A DNA stretch of 64,000 nucleotides from Maratus speciosus (taxonomy: Eukaryota; Arthropoda; Arachnida; Araneae; Salticidae): positions 447,718,502 through 447,782,501 of the forward strand of contig OZ010794.1 in NCBI GenBank assembly GCA_963932465.1, written 5' to 3'. Both the position numbers and the translations under genes were made by a program. This document shows, piece after piece, positions 21,603-31,592 of this stretch (position 1 is the stretch's first letter; each line of letters starts with the position of its first letter). The notes under the pieces are model-generated. The model saw only the letters and a list, made by a program, of their open reading frames with translations, was not told the origin of the DNA and did no database searches.

Positions 21603-24600
21603 CTAGCAAACCCCGCGGCTTTGCTCGCGTAATATTTGAAATATGCCAAGTGATATTTATATGTCTAATTTTTATTAAAAGGTACTAACTAAATTTTTAT
21701 TTTATTAAAAGGTAATATTTTATTTTATTAAAAGGTTTTTTTTAATTTTTATTAAAAGGTACATATTACTTTTAGGAATAATTCAAAAATTACTATTAAA
21801 ACACAGTTTGATTAAACATCATTATTACACTGCATTAGGCAGAAATGAGACTTAAATTAATAAAACGAAATAAAACTAAATAAATGATAATTTAGAAAAT
21901 ATTTTGAAACTTTTATGCTCAATTAATACGCTCATTTCAGTATTCATTTGAAGTTTTGAATTTTTTAGAAACCATCATCTTACATCTAAAAATTAACCAT
22001 CATGTCTAATTCCAAGTCCTACCACCTCTCTCAACATAATGGGCTATGTTGAAATAGGAACTGTCACGATTAATTTGCCAACATTAATTTTGAAATCGGT
22101 TTGTTATTTCTTAATATTCCACAGAAACGTAATTTAAAAAGCTTTTAAAGGCCTTTTTTAGAACGTTTGTTATTCCTGTGAACCCCAGGTGGTAGAATCG
22201 CCGGCATAAAATATAGCCTGGTTGGATCAGAGACTGTTACCATTGATTCGCAACTATTACTTTTATAATCGGTTTATATTCCCTGAAATTGCATAGAATC
22301 GTAATTTAGAACTTTTTTAGAATGCTTTTCGCACCTCCGCTTCGCTTCACCCATTTTTAATTCGAATTTATTTTCGACGTTCCTTCGAGGGCATTTATAT
22401 TTTAGAATTAACTACCCTTCCATATTTAAAGTTTCTAGCCTTTTCCGTATCACAGAAATCGCAATTTAGAAAGTTTTTAGCTCCTGCAACCCTGTGGTGG
22501 TAGTGGAACAGACATAAAATATAGCTTATGTTTGAGCAGGTTCTATCACCAACAATTTGTCGTCATTATTTTTTTAATCTGTTTGGTAATTTATAAGTTT
22601 GCTCAAATATTGTAATTTATAACGCTTTTCACTCACTTCATCTTTTTAAGTTTGGAATTTTCTTTCGACTGTTCTTAGAAAGCAGTTGCATCTTGTAAGT
22701 AAATACCATTCCATACTTCAAAGTGTTAGACCCTTCAGTTGTGCAAAAAACGCAAATTAGAACATGTTTTGCTTTTGCAACCGTCAGATGGTAGTGACAG
22801 CAACATGAAATATAGCTTATGTTATAGCAGGGACTGTCACCATTGATTTGCAACCATTACTTTTGAAATAGCTTTGGTATTTCCTTAGATTGAGTAGAAA
22901 TCGCAATTTAGAACGTTTTTAGGACGCTTTTCGCGCATTTTCACCCCTTTTTAAATTTCTAATTTTTTCGAAACTGTTCTTAAAGATAATTTATATCTAA
23001 TAAATATGTACCTTGCCTAATTTTAAGTTGCTAGCCCCTAACGATCACAAAAATCGAAATTTAGAACGCCTTTTTGCTCCTGCAACGTTTTGGTGATAGT
23101 AATACCGACATAAAATAGCGTCTATGTTAGAGCAGAGGCTGTCAGCATCAATTTCCTACCATTACGTTTGAAATCAGGTTCATTCTTCCTGAGATATTGC
23201 CGACAAATCGGCATTTAGAACGTTTTTAGAACGCTTTTTGCGCATTTTGCTCCTGCATTTCCTCTGGGGTAGTGGAAGCAGATATAAAATATAGCCTATC
23301 TTGGAGCAAGATCTGTCACCATCATATTTGAAATCGGTTCAGTACTTCCTGAGATTGCATAGAAATCGCAATTTAAAAAGTTTTTTACAATGCTTTTTGC
23401 GCATTTTGACCCCTTTTAAATTTCGATTTTTTTAGGAAATGTCCTTAGAGATCACTGATATCTTATAACTAACTACCATTCCAAATTTCACGATTCTAGG
23501 CCCTTCCGTAACGCAAAAGCCGCAATTTAGAACGTTTTTCTCCTGCACCCCCTTTGGGGTTAGTGGCACCGATATAAAACATCGCCTATGTTGGAGCAAG
23601 GGTTGTCACCATCTTTTTGACGCCATTATTTTTTAGATCGGTTTGGTATTTCCTGAGATTGTATAGAAACCACCATTAGAACGTTTTTTAGAACGGTTTT
23701 CGCGCATTTTTACCCCTTTTAAATTTTGAATTGTTTAAGAACTGTTCTTAGAAATCCTTTATATCTAATAAGTAGCTAATATTTTAAATTTCTAGGCCCT
23801 TCGGTAACGCAAAAATCGCATTTTTAGAACGTGTTTTGCACCTGCACCCTCTTTCGGGTAGTGGCACCGACATAAAACATAGCCTATGTTGGAGCAAGGG
23901 TTGTCACCGTCATTTTGACACCCTTATTTTGACACCATTATTTTTTAAATCGGTTTGGTATTTCCTGAGATTGTGTAGAAACTACCATTTAGAACGTTTT
24001 TTAGAACGCTTTTCGCGCATTTTCACCACTTTTAAATTTCGAATTATTTAAGAACTGTTCTTAGACATCATTTATATCTTATCAGTAGCTAATATTCCAA
24101 ATTATTTCTAGGCCCTTCAGTAACGCTAAAATCGCATTTTTAGAACGTTTTTTGTTCCTACACCCCCTTTGTGGTAGTGGCACCGACATAAAACATAGCC
24201 TATCTTGGAGCAAGAGTTGTCACCCTCATTTTGACACCAATATTTTTTAAATCGGTTTGGTATTTCCTGAGATTGTGTAGAAACTACCATTTAGAACGTT
24301 TTTTAGAACGCTTTTCGCGCATTTTCACCGCTTTTAAATTTCGAATTGTTTAAGAACTGTTCTTAGACATAATTTATATCTTATTAGTAGCTAATATTCA
24401 AAATTTCATATTTCTAGGCCCTTCAGTAACACTAAAATTGCATTTTTAGAACGTTTTTTGCTCCTACACCACATTTGGGGTAGTTGCACTGACATAAAAC
24501 ATAGCCTATCTTGGAGCAAGCGTTGTCATCATCATTTTGACACCAATATTTTTAAAATCGGTTTGGTATTTACCGAGATTGTGTAGAAACTACCATTTAG

Positions 24601-24934
24601 AACGTTTTTTAGAACGCTTTTTGTGCATTTTCACCCCTTTTAAATTTCGAATTGTTTAAGAACTGTTCTTAGACATAATTTATATCTTATATGTAACTAA
24701 TATTCAAAATTTCATATTTCTAGGCCCTTCAGTAACGCTAAAATCGCATTTTTAGAACGTTTTTTGGTCCTACACGCCCTTTGGGGTAGTGGCATCGATA
24801 TAAGATATAGCCTATGTTCTAAGTTGGACCAACACCATCATTTTGATACCATTACTTTTGGAATCGGTTCGGTAGTTCCAGAGCTTACCTCCGACAAATA
24901 AACAATTTTTTTCTCTTTATAATAGGAGTATAGA
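21603..24934 (-). mobile_element. Complete non-autonomous Helitron with internal array
   Basis: Read on the minus strand it starts TCTATACTCCTATTATAAAG (at 24934) directly after an A, and ends GGGGTTTGCTAG (at 21603) directly before a T. That fits the Helitron rule: 5' TC, 3' CTRR, insertion between A and T, no target duplication. A GC-rich hairpin-forming stretch (GCAAAGCCGCGGGGTTTGC) precedes the CTAG. No Rep/helicase coding sequence is present. Most of its 3.3 kb is a tandem array of about 305-bp units. It lies inside the hAT element 21351-25353. Confidence 0.8.
22040..24860. repeat. 305-bp tandem array inside the Helitron
   Basis: The anchor AAGAACTGTTCTTAGA (or close variants) lies at about 22671, 22974, 23441, 23744, 24057, 24359 and 24665. 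Spacing is 302-313 bp except one of 467 bp, which contains a partial unit. Two further diverged units precede the first anchor. Each unit carries TTTAGAACGTTTTTTG, a GGTAGTGGCACCGACATAAA-like core and TCGGTTTGGTATTTCCTGAG. The three or four units nearest 24.8 kb are most alike, suggesting recent growth at that side. Confidence 0.85.
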
Positions 24935-25445
24935 TTGTGTGGCGCTGATTATCTTTTTCTATGCAAGACTATATATCTGGAATGATAAAGTGCGCAGCAA
25001 CTAATAATAAATTTTCTGCAATAGCAAACTACTTTTACTTAAAATATTAGGGGGCTCTGCGCCTACGAGCTACGTTCAGCAACCCTCAAATAATCTGACG
25101 AGAAAAGGAATAAGATTAAATAAGAATTAAAAATAATAATATATTTTTAAAGTGATAAGGATAAAAGAAAATATTAACTATGTATGTTTCAGACAAAATA
25201 TACAATGTTATAAAAATACAATACGAATACAGTACAATGTTGAATGAAATGTAAAATTCTATTCGATGTTAAAACTACATCAGATTTTTGACCATAACTG
25301 AACCTTCAGCAGCATTTGGGGGGCCCTAATACCCTGCCATAAATTAGGCACTGCTTATACAGTGTGTCTACAAAAGTAGCATAGATCTTCAGCATATCAT
25401 TTAAATATTTGAATTAGCAACTGATGCATATTGTTAAAAGACATA

Positions 25446-25800
25446 TCCCAGATAGCAATTTTAGTTTGCAGAAAATTTTCAGCAATCTTACTTTGCAGAT
25501 TTGCAATGTTGCAGCAAGCTCAGCATGACAAGTCTGAAAGTTCATAACAAGACTGCAACAAGATTATGCAAACTCCGAAGTCACCATACTTTGAACTTGC
25601 AGCTAAGTTGTCGTGCAAGTTGCAATCTTGTTGCATCAATCTTACTGCAAACTCATACCAAGCTAGTAATATTGCGATGTCAGACTATTTGCAAACGCAT
25701 TGTAAATTTGCAATATTGTCATGTCAGAACATCTGCAAATGAATTGCAAACTCGGAATCTTGTCATGACAAGTATAGCTGCAAATATGTAGTAATTTCAT
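25446..25800. repeat. TGCAA-rich degenerate repeat with ATCCCAGATAGCA end
   Basis: Starts ATATCCCAGATAGCA, then carries dozens of TGCAA/TTGCA words in loose 25-40-bp spacing (TTTGCAGATTTGCAATGTT, GCAAGTTGCAATCTTGTTGC, TCTTGTCATGACAAG). A frame open for 96 codons runs through it but has only repeat-like content. A similar end, TGCTATCTGGGATAGCA, occurs at 34995-35011 after another degenerate TTGC-rich stretch (34850-35000). It is probably a short transposon family. Confidence 0.5.
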
Positions 25801-25829
25801 TGAAATGTTGTCAATTCTCTGAATTTTGC

Positions 25830-27430
25830 GTGTAGTACACAGGTAAAATAGGATTTTTTGAGACAACAGATGCCCATTCACCCAAATTTGGGAAGAACTT
25901 CGTTTTCATACTAAAAATGAAGATCCAATGAGTACTAAAAAATAAAGTTGTTTTATCATGTTTTTTGCGCAAAAGGGGGCATTTGTTAGCTCAGGGAGGG
26001 GGGTAACTAAAAATAAATAAATAAGTAGGTGAAATGGGATATTGTTTATTATGTTTTTTACAATTCCGAATCAGGTGAAATCATCAGCAAGTCAATACGA
26101 TCATTTCTTACAAAGTTGCGGCAGGTTTTATTAATACAAAGTCTTTTGCAGGTAAAATAGGTTTTTACAGTAGCAAGTGATTGCTATTCACGAAAGCTTG
26201 AGACAAACCTCGTTTTGGCACTACAAATTAAGATCCGATGAGTCTCCAAAATGTAAAGTTGTTTTACTGTTTTTTTTTGGGGGGGGGGGGCTTTTTTTGA
26301 TGGGCATTTTAGCTCGAGGGGGGAAAATTCAACTTTTTTTAAATAGGTCAAGTGGGATATCGTTTCGTATGTATTTGAATAACATTATCGGCAAGTCGAT
26401 ACGAACATCTATAAGAAAGTTACAGAAAAGATTTTATCAATGCAAAGTGGAAAATTATATTTTATTTTTTACATAGTTTTGTCACATTTATTTTACGTTT
26501 AAAAAGAGTTTTTTATATCATATTAAGCAGGGCTCCCAAATGTTCCGCCAACTGAATACCAATAAATTTTAACAGAAAAATTTATGGTAGGTTTGCGCTA
26601 GAATTAACTTTCAAATGTGTTTCCGGGGCGGTTTGTAAGAAAAATCTAAAAAGAAATTTTTTCTAAAATAATATTGGTATTAAGTTGGCGGACCATTTGG
26701 GAGCCCTGTATTAAGTCATCTCAAAACTTAAATGTCTTCAAAATAGCAATAGTCAAAATCAGGATAATTTTGAGTTTATTTCAGAGTCATTAAATTTACC
26801 AAAATCCACTACTTATAATCTGGCCTAACTTTGTAAACAATGATCGTATCGGCTTGCTTGCGAGATCATTTGATTCAGAATAAAAAAATTCACAACAAAC
26901 GATACCCCATTTGACATTTTAAAAATAAGTTCTGTTCGTCCATGCGTGTTAAAGTCCCCCCCCCCCTCCTCAAAAAGAACCCCACGATGATTCAACTTTA
27001 TTTTGGGGGAACAAATCGTATCTACATTTCTAGTGCCAAAATAAAGTTCTTACCAGATAAATTTTCTTGAATGGCTATCAGTTGCTGCTGTAAAAACCTA
27101 CGGTACATGCACTAAATTATAGTTTTCGACTTCGTATTCATAAAACTTGTCGTAACTATGTAACAAATGATCGTATCAATTTGAAAATGGTAATCATTCC
27201 ATTAAATAATAATAATAATAATAATAAACGATACCTGTCTCTTAACATACCTAAAAAAAAATTTAGTTTGCCCCTCCCGCTCCCTGAGTTAAAAATGCCC
27301 CCAAAACATGATAAAAGAACTTTATTTTTTAAGGACTCATCGAATATTCATTTTTAGTATCAAAATGAAATTCTTCCCAAACTTTGGTGAATGGTCACTA
27401 GTTGCCGCATTTCTACTCAAGTTTTGATTG
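25830..27430. mobile_element. 1.6-kb foldback built from four 280-bp-class units
   Basis: Two units in forward order (about 25840-26140 and 26150-26480) are matched by two inverted units (about 26820-27110 and 27120-27420). Shared words: AAGTTGTTTTA, ATTCACCCAAA and its inverse, a C- or G-rich run beside AGCTCAGGGAGGGGGG, and GGGATATCGTTT / AAACGATACCCC. A 181-bp hAT-type MITE (26528-26708) sits in the loop. Terminal boundaries are not exact, and no target duplication was found. Confidence 0.65.
26528..26708. mobile_element. 181-bp hAT-type MITE
   Basis: Ends CAGGGCTCCCAAATG and CATTTGGGAGCCCTG (one mismatch), with inner matches CCGCCAACTGAATACCAAT and ATTGGTATTAAGTTGGCGG. It is flanked by a perfect 7-bp direct repeat TATTAAG (26521-26527, 26709-26715). 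hAT elements usually give 8 bp, so the class is likely but not certain. Confidence 0.8.
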
Positions 27431-27584
27431 TATATTTTTTATCTGTACGCTAATAGTCGTACTTTTGAAGGTTGTGCGAGTTTTGTGCGGGATTCCATAT
27501 AATCGGAGGTTTGTCAAATACTTGACATTTTTATGCTACATAGACTGAATAAACAAGGACTTATAGTTTAAAGTAGATTCCAAA

Positions 27585-27685
27585 TCACGACAAATATACT
27601 ACCACAACCGCAGGAATTAAACCCGACACAGTTGAATCGGAGGCCACAGGGCTAACCATTCAACTACCTGGTAAGCCCCAATAAC
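27585..27685 (-). mobile_element. tRNA-derived SINE-like head (tentative)
   Basis: On the minus strand, GGTAGTTGAATGGTTAGCC (27651-27669) resembles an RNA polymerase III A box region. GGTTTAATTCC (27613-27623) differs by one base from a B box (GGTTCRANNCC), about 35 bp downstream. The spacing is tRNA-like, but the acceptor stem does not pair well, so this is more likely a SINE head than a working tRNA gene. The 3' end is not defined. Positions 27686-28000 hold only AT-rich sequence. Confidence 0.4.
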
Positions 27686-28000
27686 TTCCAATAATATACC
27701 TTAATTTGTTTAGAAGTTTTATTAGACTCGCCAATTCTCAATTAGTTGCTTATTCCCTTCTAATTCTTAGAAGGTAATTAAAAACATTATCTAAAAATAA
27801 GTGGTCCATGTACATAACCAATGCAAAGCAAATCTAGATGAGTATAAACACACACCCTCAATTTTAATTTCATATATAATTTTATTAAAGAAAATATAAT
27901 TTATTTTCATTTCTTTTTGGCCAGAGTGGAATATATTGCTAAAACTTATTAACTTCCAGAAGGAAAAAAAAAACTCATTTTAAAATTAAAATTTCCCTAT

Positions 28001-28819
28001 GGGGCGATCCATAAATGATGTCACACTTTTTTTCAACATTTTTAACCCCCCTCCTCCCCTTTGTCACAAAATGTCACTCTTCACCATACCCCCTCCCCTC
28101 GTCACATGTCACGCTATATTACGTAAATATATACTTGCAGTTCAGAAACAAAGCACTATGTTATAGGTCATATTTCAAATTTTATTTTTGAACTTTAACT
28201 ATGTGTTTTAATGACATTTGTGAGCATAACAATAAAACTGATTCGTGTATTTATTTTGTATGAAATAAGATTACGGTTTACAACAAAAAACATAATATAC
28301 AATAATAATAAAATATTAATATGAAAGAGCAATTGAAAACAGTAGTATTTTAGAATTTGAAATGGAATTTAATTATTTGGTTTTTAAATCCTATATTTAC
28401 TTCATGAACACAAAATACTTTAAAACAGATTGATTTTGAAGAAGAAGCCTCAATATTAGTTTTACTTAAATGGAATTGCCATAACATTTCATTTGTCACA
28501 TTAATATGAACATTTATAAAATTATATATTAAATCATAAAATAGAAATTACTCCGAATCATTTACTATAACGACTCTTCCTCCCTTGGAGAAAATATATG
28601 CTCGTCCATAGAGTACACAGGCATTTTGGCATCGCACTCATCCTCGGGAATAGTAAGTCCTCTAATATCTATGCAATGTTAGTAAGACCTTTAATGTTTA
28701 ACCAAAATGTGTGATGTCAGACTTCTTCTTACCCCCTCCCACCCCCTTGTCACAAACTGTCACAATTTCACGAACCCCCCCCCCCCCCTCCAAGCGTGAC
28801 ATCATTTCTGGATGGCCCC
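28001..28819. mobile_element. TIR element of 819 bp with GGGGC-ATCCA ends
   Basis: GGGGCGATCCATAAATGATG followed by TCAC at 28001 is matched by GTGACATCATTTCTGGATGG followed by CCCC ending at 28819. It is flanked by TAT on both sides. About 100 bp of subterminal sequence at each end share CCCCCTCC and TTTGTCACAAA-type words. The interior (about 28140-28690) is ordinary AT-rich DNA with a minus-strand exon-like segment, listed separately. The superfamily cannot be named from these ends. Confidence 0.7.
28565..28668 (-). pseudogene. Exon-like segment, unknown protein C-terminus
   Basis: On the minus strand, AG at 28669-28670 is followed by an open frame of about 34 codons ending in TAG (28565-28567). 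It reads IRGLTIPEDECDAKMP, then VYSMDEHIFSPREEESL. The composition is acidic and balanced, unlike the Lys/Phe/Ile-rich chance frames nearby. A TACTAAC branch-point-like word precedes the acceptor at only about 11 bases, which is short. AATAAA-type signals lie about 300 bp downstream on that strand. I do not recognise the protein. It may be the last exon of the element's own lost transposase, or a captured host exon. Status as a real exon is unproven. Confidence 0.35.
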
Positions 28820-29354
28820 TATTCACAAATCTGATTAAATATAATTCCACAAAAACAAAATATTTGAAAAGTTTCAAGAATTTAAAAAGAACAAAGCTAT
28901 AATAAAACAATACAGTCTATTAAATTACAAAAGTTTATTTTCACACAGCTACAAATAATAATTTCTAATACAAAGTATTAACATAATATTTACCAAATTA
29001 ACATACAATTATTTAACATTCTTCTATATATTATTTCCGTGTCTTTGCATCCTAAAAGAGAGAAACAATAGAGTGCATTTTAAAAGTTACAAGTTAAATT
29101 TTCACTGTTTTTAAGAATCCTGCTTAGATTTAGTTCTAAAGGTGATCACAAATTATAACTCTTCAGGCAAAATGACCGAATCGCTAATGTTAATCCAACG
29201 AGATATATTTTTAAAAATATCTCGTCTGTATTTTTATCTTTTAAAAAGACATTTTCTTTTGCATTGGATAGCTGAGGTAAATTTCTGCAATTGCTGTTTT
29301 TACTTTATTTTAAGTTCGTTGAAGTTTTTATTTAATTTTCTTTCTTTCTTTTTC

Positions 29355-29387
<33 letters not shown>

Positions 29388-29570
29388 TTTTTTGTGCGGA
29401 CACTTTCACTCTTTTCACTGTTTATACCGGCTCGAAAGGTGAAAGTATATAAAAAAAAAATCATTTAAAAATATTGAAATGCAACCGAGTTACCTTAAAA
29501 AAATTCTCGTATTGGATTAACATTGGCGAATTAGTGTTTCCGCTTGACTGAAGTAGCCTCTTAACCCTTT
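28820..29570. other. AT-rich sequence with a pyrimidine tract
   Basis: No gene is supported. 29340-29393 is a TTTC/T-rich low-complexity tract. ACGAGATA and TATCTCGT flank an AT-rich loop near 29198-29226, a perfect small palindrome. A 108-codon frame across the tract is low complexity. Confidence 0.4.
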
Positions 29571-29574
29571 AAGC

Positions 29575-29960
29575 CCTGACCCACACAATTGTACGGGCGA
29601 TTACTAAAGTAAAAGAGAATGACTACCTCCCGTTTTTGTGCGATTTAAAACCAAATCCGCACATTTATATGAGTTAATTGACTTTAGATGTTTTGATAAG
29701 ACACAACTAGGGGGTACCATCTACAATACAGGGTTATATTTTCTGCTTTTAAAAAGACTATATCATCTGACAGCAATAGACAAAAAATATGAACTGTCGT
29801 AATTTCATTTAAATATGATTTATAATGTTTGCTTGGATTTAATATTTCTTTTCATACAGTTTATTCATGATTTTAATTGATTTTGTCTTCGATAAATTTA
29901 ATTAGGCTTCACAAAAGTTGAAAAACAAATGAACCACACAATTGTGCGGGTCCGGCATTT
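29575..29960. mobile_element. piggyBac-type MITE candidate
   Basis: TTAA at 29571-29574 is followed by CCCTTTAAGCCCTGACCCAC and ACAATTGTACGGG. Near 29940 the inverted counterpart ACAATTGTGCGGGTCCGGCA occurs, although the matching right TTAA is not intact. TTAA targets with CCCTTT-type ends are a piggyBac hallmark. Right end eroded. Confidence 0.45.
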
Positions 29961-30328
29961 ACCATTTCCAAAATAGATACAATTCCTAATATATATATAA
30001 AAAAAATTTAAGTGATTTTTTTAAACTTATGTTTTTAGCAATTTATTTTTTATTAATTACATTTTTAAAGCTGACCAATTTTAAATTAATAGGTTTATAC
30101 TATTCATGATTTCTATTTAAAATGGATAGTATTAGATATATAATATGCACATGTAACGAAGTGTATGTTTCTGCTCTGAGTTATAGATGCCATATATGAT
30201 TTATAAGTTTTATATGAGTTATATGCATACCACGAGATTGATTTTTAAGTTTGATAAATTCATTCCATTTTGTCGACATAGCAAGTAAACCACCAGGAAT
30301 AAATAATAAATTATAGAAAGTTCAGCAA
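29961..30328. other. AT-rich sequence without a recognised feature
   Basis: Nothing supported in either strand before the piggyBac remnant. Its left end may be the degraded upstream part of that remnant. Confidence 0.35.
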
Positions 30329-30574
30329 ATGCTCGACAGATTCCGTAGTGTCTGCTTGAATTTACCAGGAAATCAGGGAAAAATTTCCATAGATGAGCAG
30401 ACGATTCCTTTTTTTAGGACGTGCCTCGGTAAAGCAGTATATAAAAAACAAACCGCACTCTGTTGTAACAGCATCATCTGGGATAGTTTTAAATTTTGTA
30501 TTATACCAGTGGGAAAGTACAGACCTGGTCCACAAGGATCTAGGCTTAGGACCTGCTGTCAGGGCCGAAACTAA
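30329..30574 (+). pseudogene. piggyBac-like transposase fragment, frameshifted
   Basis: Frame 1 from 30329 reads LDRFRSVCLNLPGN, then ISIDEQTIPF. After a T-run near 30410 the homology shifts one frame and continues GRASVKQYIKNKPHS, then GIVLNFVLYQ and KDLGLGPAV. This is the piggyBac (DDE_Tnp_1_7) pattern: sIDE followed by FKGR, QYIKNKP, a Y-G-rich strand and LGLG-VV. The aspartate in SIDE is one of the catalytic acidic residues. The rest of the domain and the zinc-binding C-terminus are missing. From 30556 the sequence changes to G-rich DNA starting CAGGGCCGAAACTAAG, probably another transposon's end that interrupts it. It is dead. Confidence 0.85.
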
Positions 30575-30660
30575 GGGGGGGGGGGGGGTCAGAGGGGGCA
30601 TGTGCCCCGGGCGCCAGAACGAAGGGGCGCCAAATGAAGGATTATACCTTTGGAAAGGAT
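30556..30660. mobile_element. G-rich transposon terminus (hAT-like) interrupting piggyBac remnant
   Basis: CAGGGCCGAAACTAAG, a run of 14 G, then CATGTGCCCCGGGCGCCAGA. hAT-type ends often start CAGGG and are G-rich. No matching inverted end or duplication of the flanking CCTGCTGT was found in the window, so only one end remains. Confidence 0.4.
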
Positions 30661-30662
30661 TA

Positions 30663-30811
30663 TTTTCTTCTGATGGACTGATGGCTACCATTATTATGAA
30701 ACAGCCATTATAAATGAAGTGTTAGGTGAAGATGAAATAGCAGTCGTAAAAAGTTAGAACTCTGATTTTCTGGTCAGAATGGGAAAAAAAATGGCCATAA
30801 TTTTTTTTGAA
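30663..30811 (-). mobile_element. MITE copy related to 9222-9396, one end missing
   Basis: Starts TATTTTCTTCTGATGGACTG and carries, in inverse orientation to 9222-9396, AACAGCCATTATAAATGAAG, GTGTTAGGTGAAGATGAAAT and TTTTCTGGTCAGAATGGG. The second terminal repeat is absent; similarity fades after ATGGCCATAATTTTTTT. Confidence 0.7.
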
Positions 30812-30825
30812 AAAAAATAATAATA

Positions 30826-31592
30826 GGTATAGGAAAAAAGGGGACTGTAAGGATGGAACGGTAAGGAAAATTATCACCTATTTTTAGGAAAATCATGTTA
30901 AGACTAAGTGATAGCCACAATGTTCATTGACTTCTAGAAACAGTTGTTAACATTGGATTAAATAATTTTTTTTTTCTTAATTTACTTCGAAAAGTGCAGA
31001 AATAAACCTTGGGGACGGTAAGACTACCAATAAAGCCACGATCTTGAAATTGATATTTAAATGCTGATTTAAATTTTGCAGTAAATTTCCTGTCAAATAA
31101 TTTTAGACATTCTTTCTCTAGCATACTTCTCCATGAGAAAAAACTTTAAAAAAATTCTGTGGCTGTATCTGAAGTGATTTTCTGTATAATTTTAGCAAGA
31201 GGGACGGAAAGGATGAAAAACCCAGGGACAGAGTTCAAAAAATAATATCAACCGTAAAAATGTGTGCAGGTTAATTTTTTGCACAATATTTATATTAAAC
31301 AATTGCCCCAGTTTCGGAAAAAAATTACATCGAATTACTTTTATTGAAACAATTTTATACAGACAGCTCCAAATTTAAAAATCAGCATCAGGGACGGGAC
31401 GGTATAGGCGTTTTCCTGGTATTTGGACCACCAACATCGTCCAAAACTTATTTATCTCGTTAATATTGTTATATGCAATCATGCAATGGAATGTTCTCCA
31501 GTATATAAAATAAAAAAAACACAAAAGAATGTATTAAAATAAAAATTATTATTCAGGGACATAAAAGTCAAAAGATTGTGAGAATTCCCCAT
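30826..31592 (+). repeat. 770-bp dispersed repeat, copy 1 (copy 2 at 52600-53376)
   Basis: Collinear with 52600-53376 from GTAAGGAAAATTA through AAGTCAAAAGATTGTGAGAA, with only scattered substitutions and small indels. Shared words include TAAACCTTGGGGACGGTAAG and GTTTTCCTGGTATTTGGACC. GGACGGTA-type words repeat near both ends. No reading frame or clear TIR. The low divergence suggests recent activity. Confidence 0.85.

Larger units (their letters stand above)
21351..25353. mobile_element. hAT-type element split by a nested Helitron
   Basis: Left end CAGGGACCGATTTACAAAAT at 21351 and right end AATTAGGCACTG at 25353, whose inverse starts CAGTGCCTAATTTATGGCAG. The ends are flanked by a perfect 8-bp duplication CTTATACA (21343-21350 and 25354-25361). 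Subterminal G-rich and GGGCCC words occur at both ends. Positions 21603-24934 are a later Helitron insertion; without it the element would be about 670 bp. No transposase frame is present. Confidence 0.8.

Noticed and set aside
25501..25791. 96-codon + strand frame in the TGCAA-rich region
   Set aside because: Sequence is a degenerate word repeat, and the frame has no domain or consistent codon use.
27585..27685. Functional tRNA gene on the minus strand
   Set aside because: A- and B-box-like words are present, but the acceptor and T stems do not pair well. A SINE head is the better explanation.
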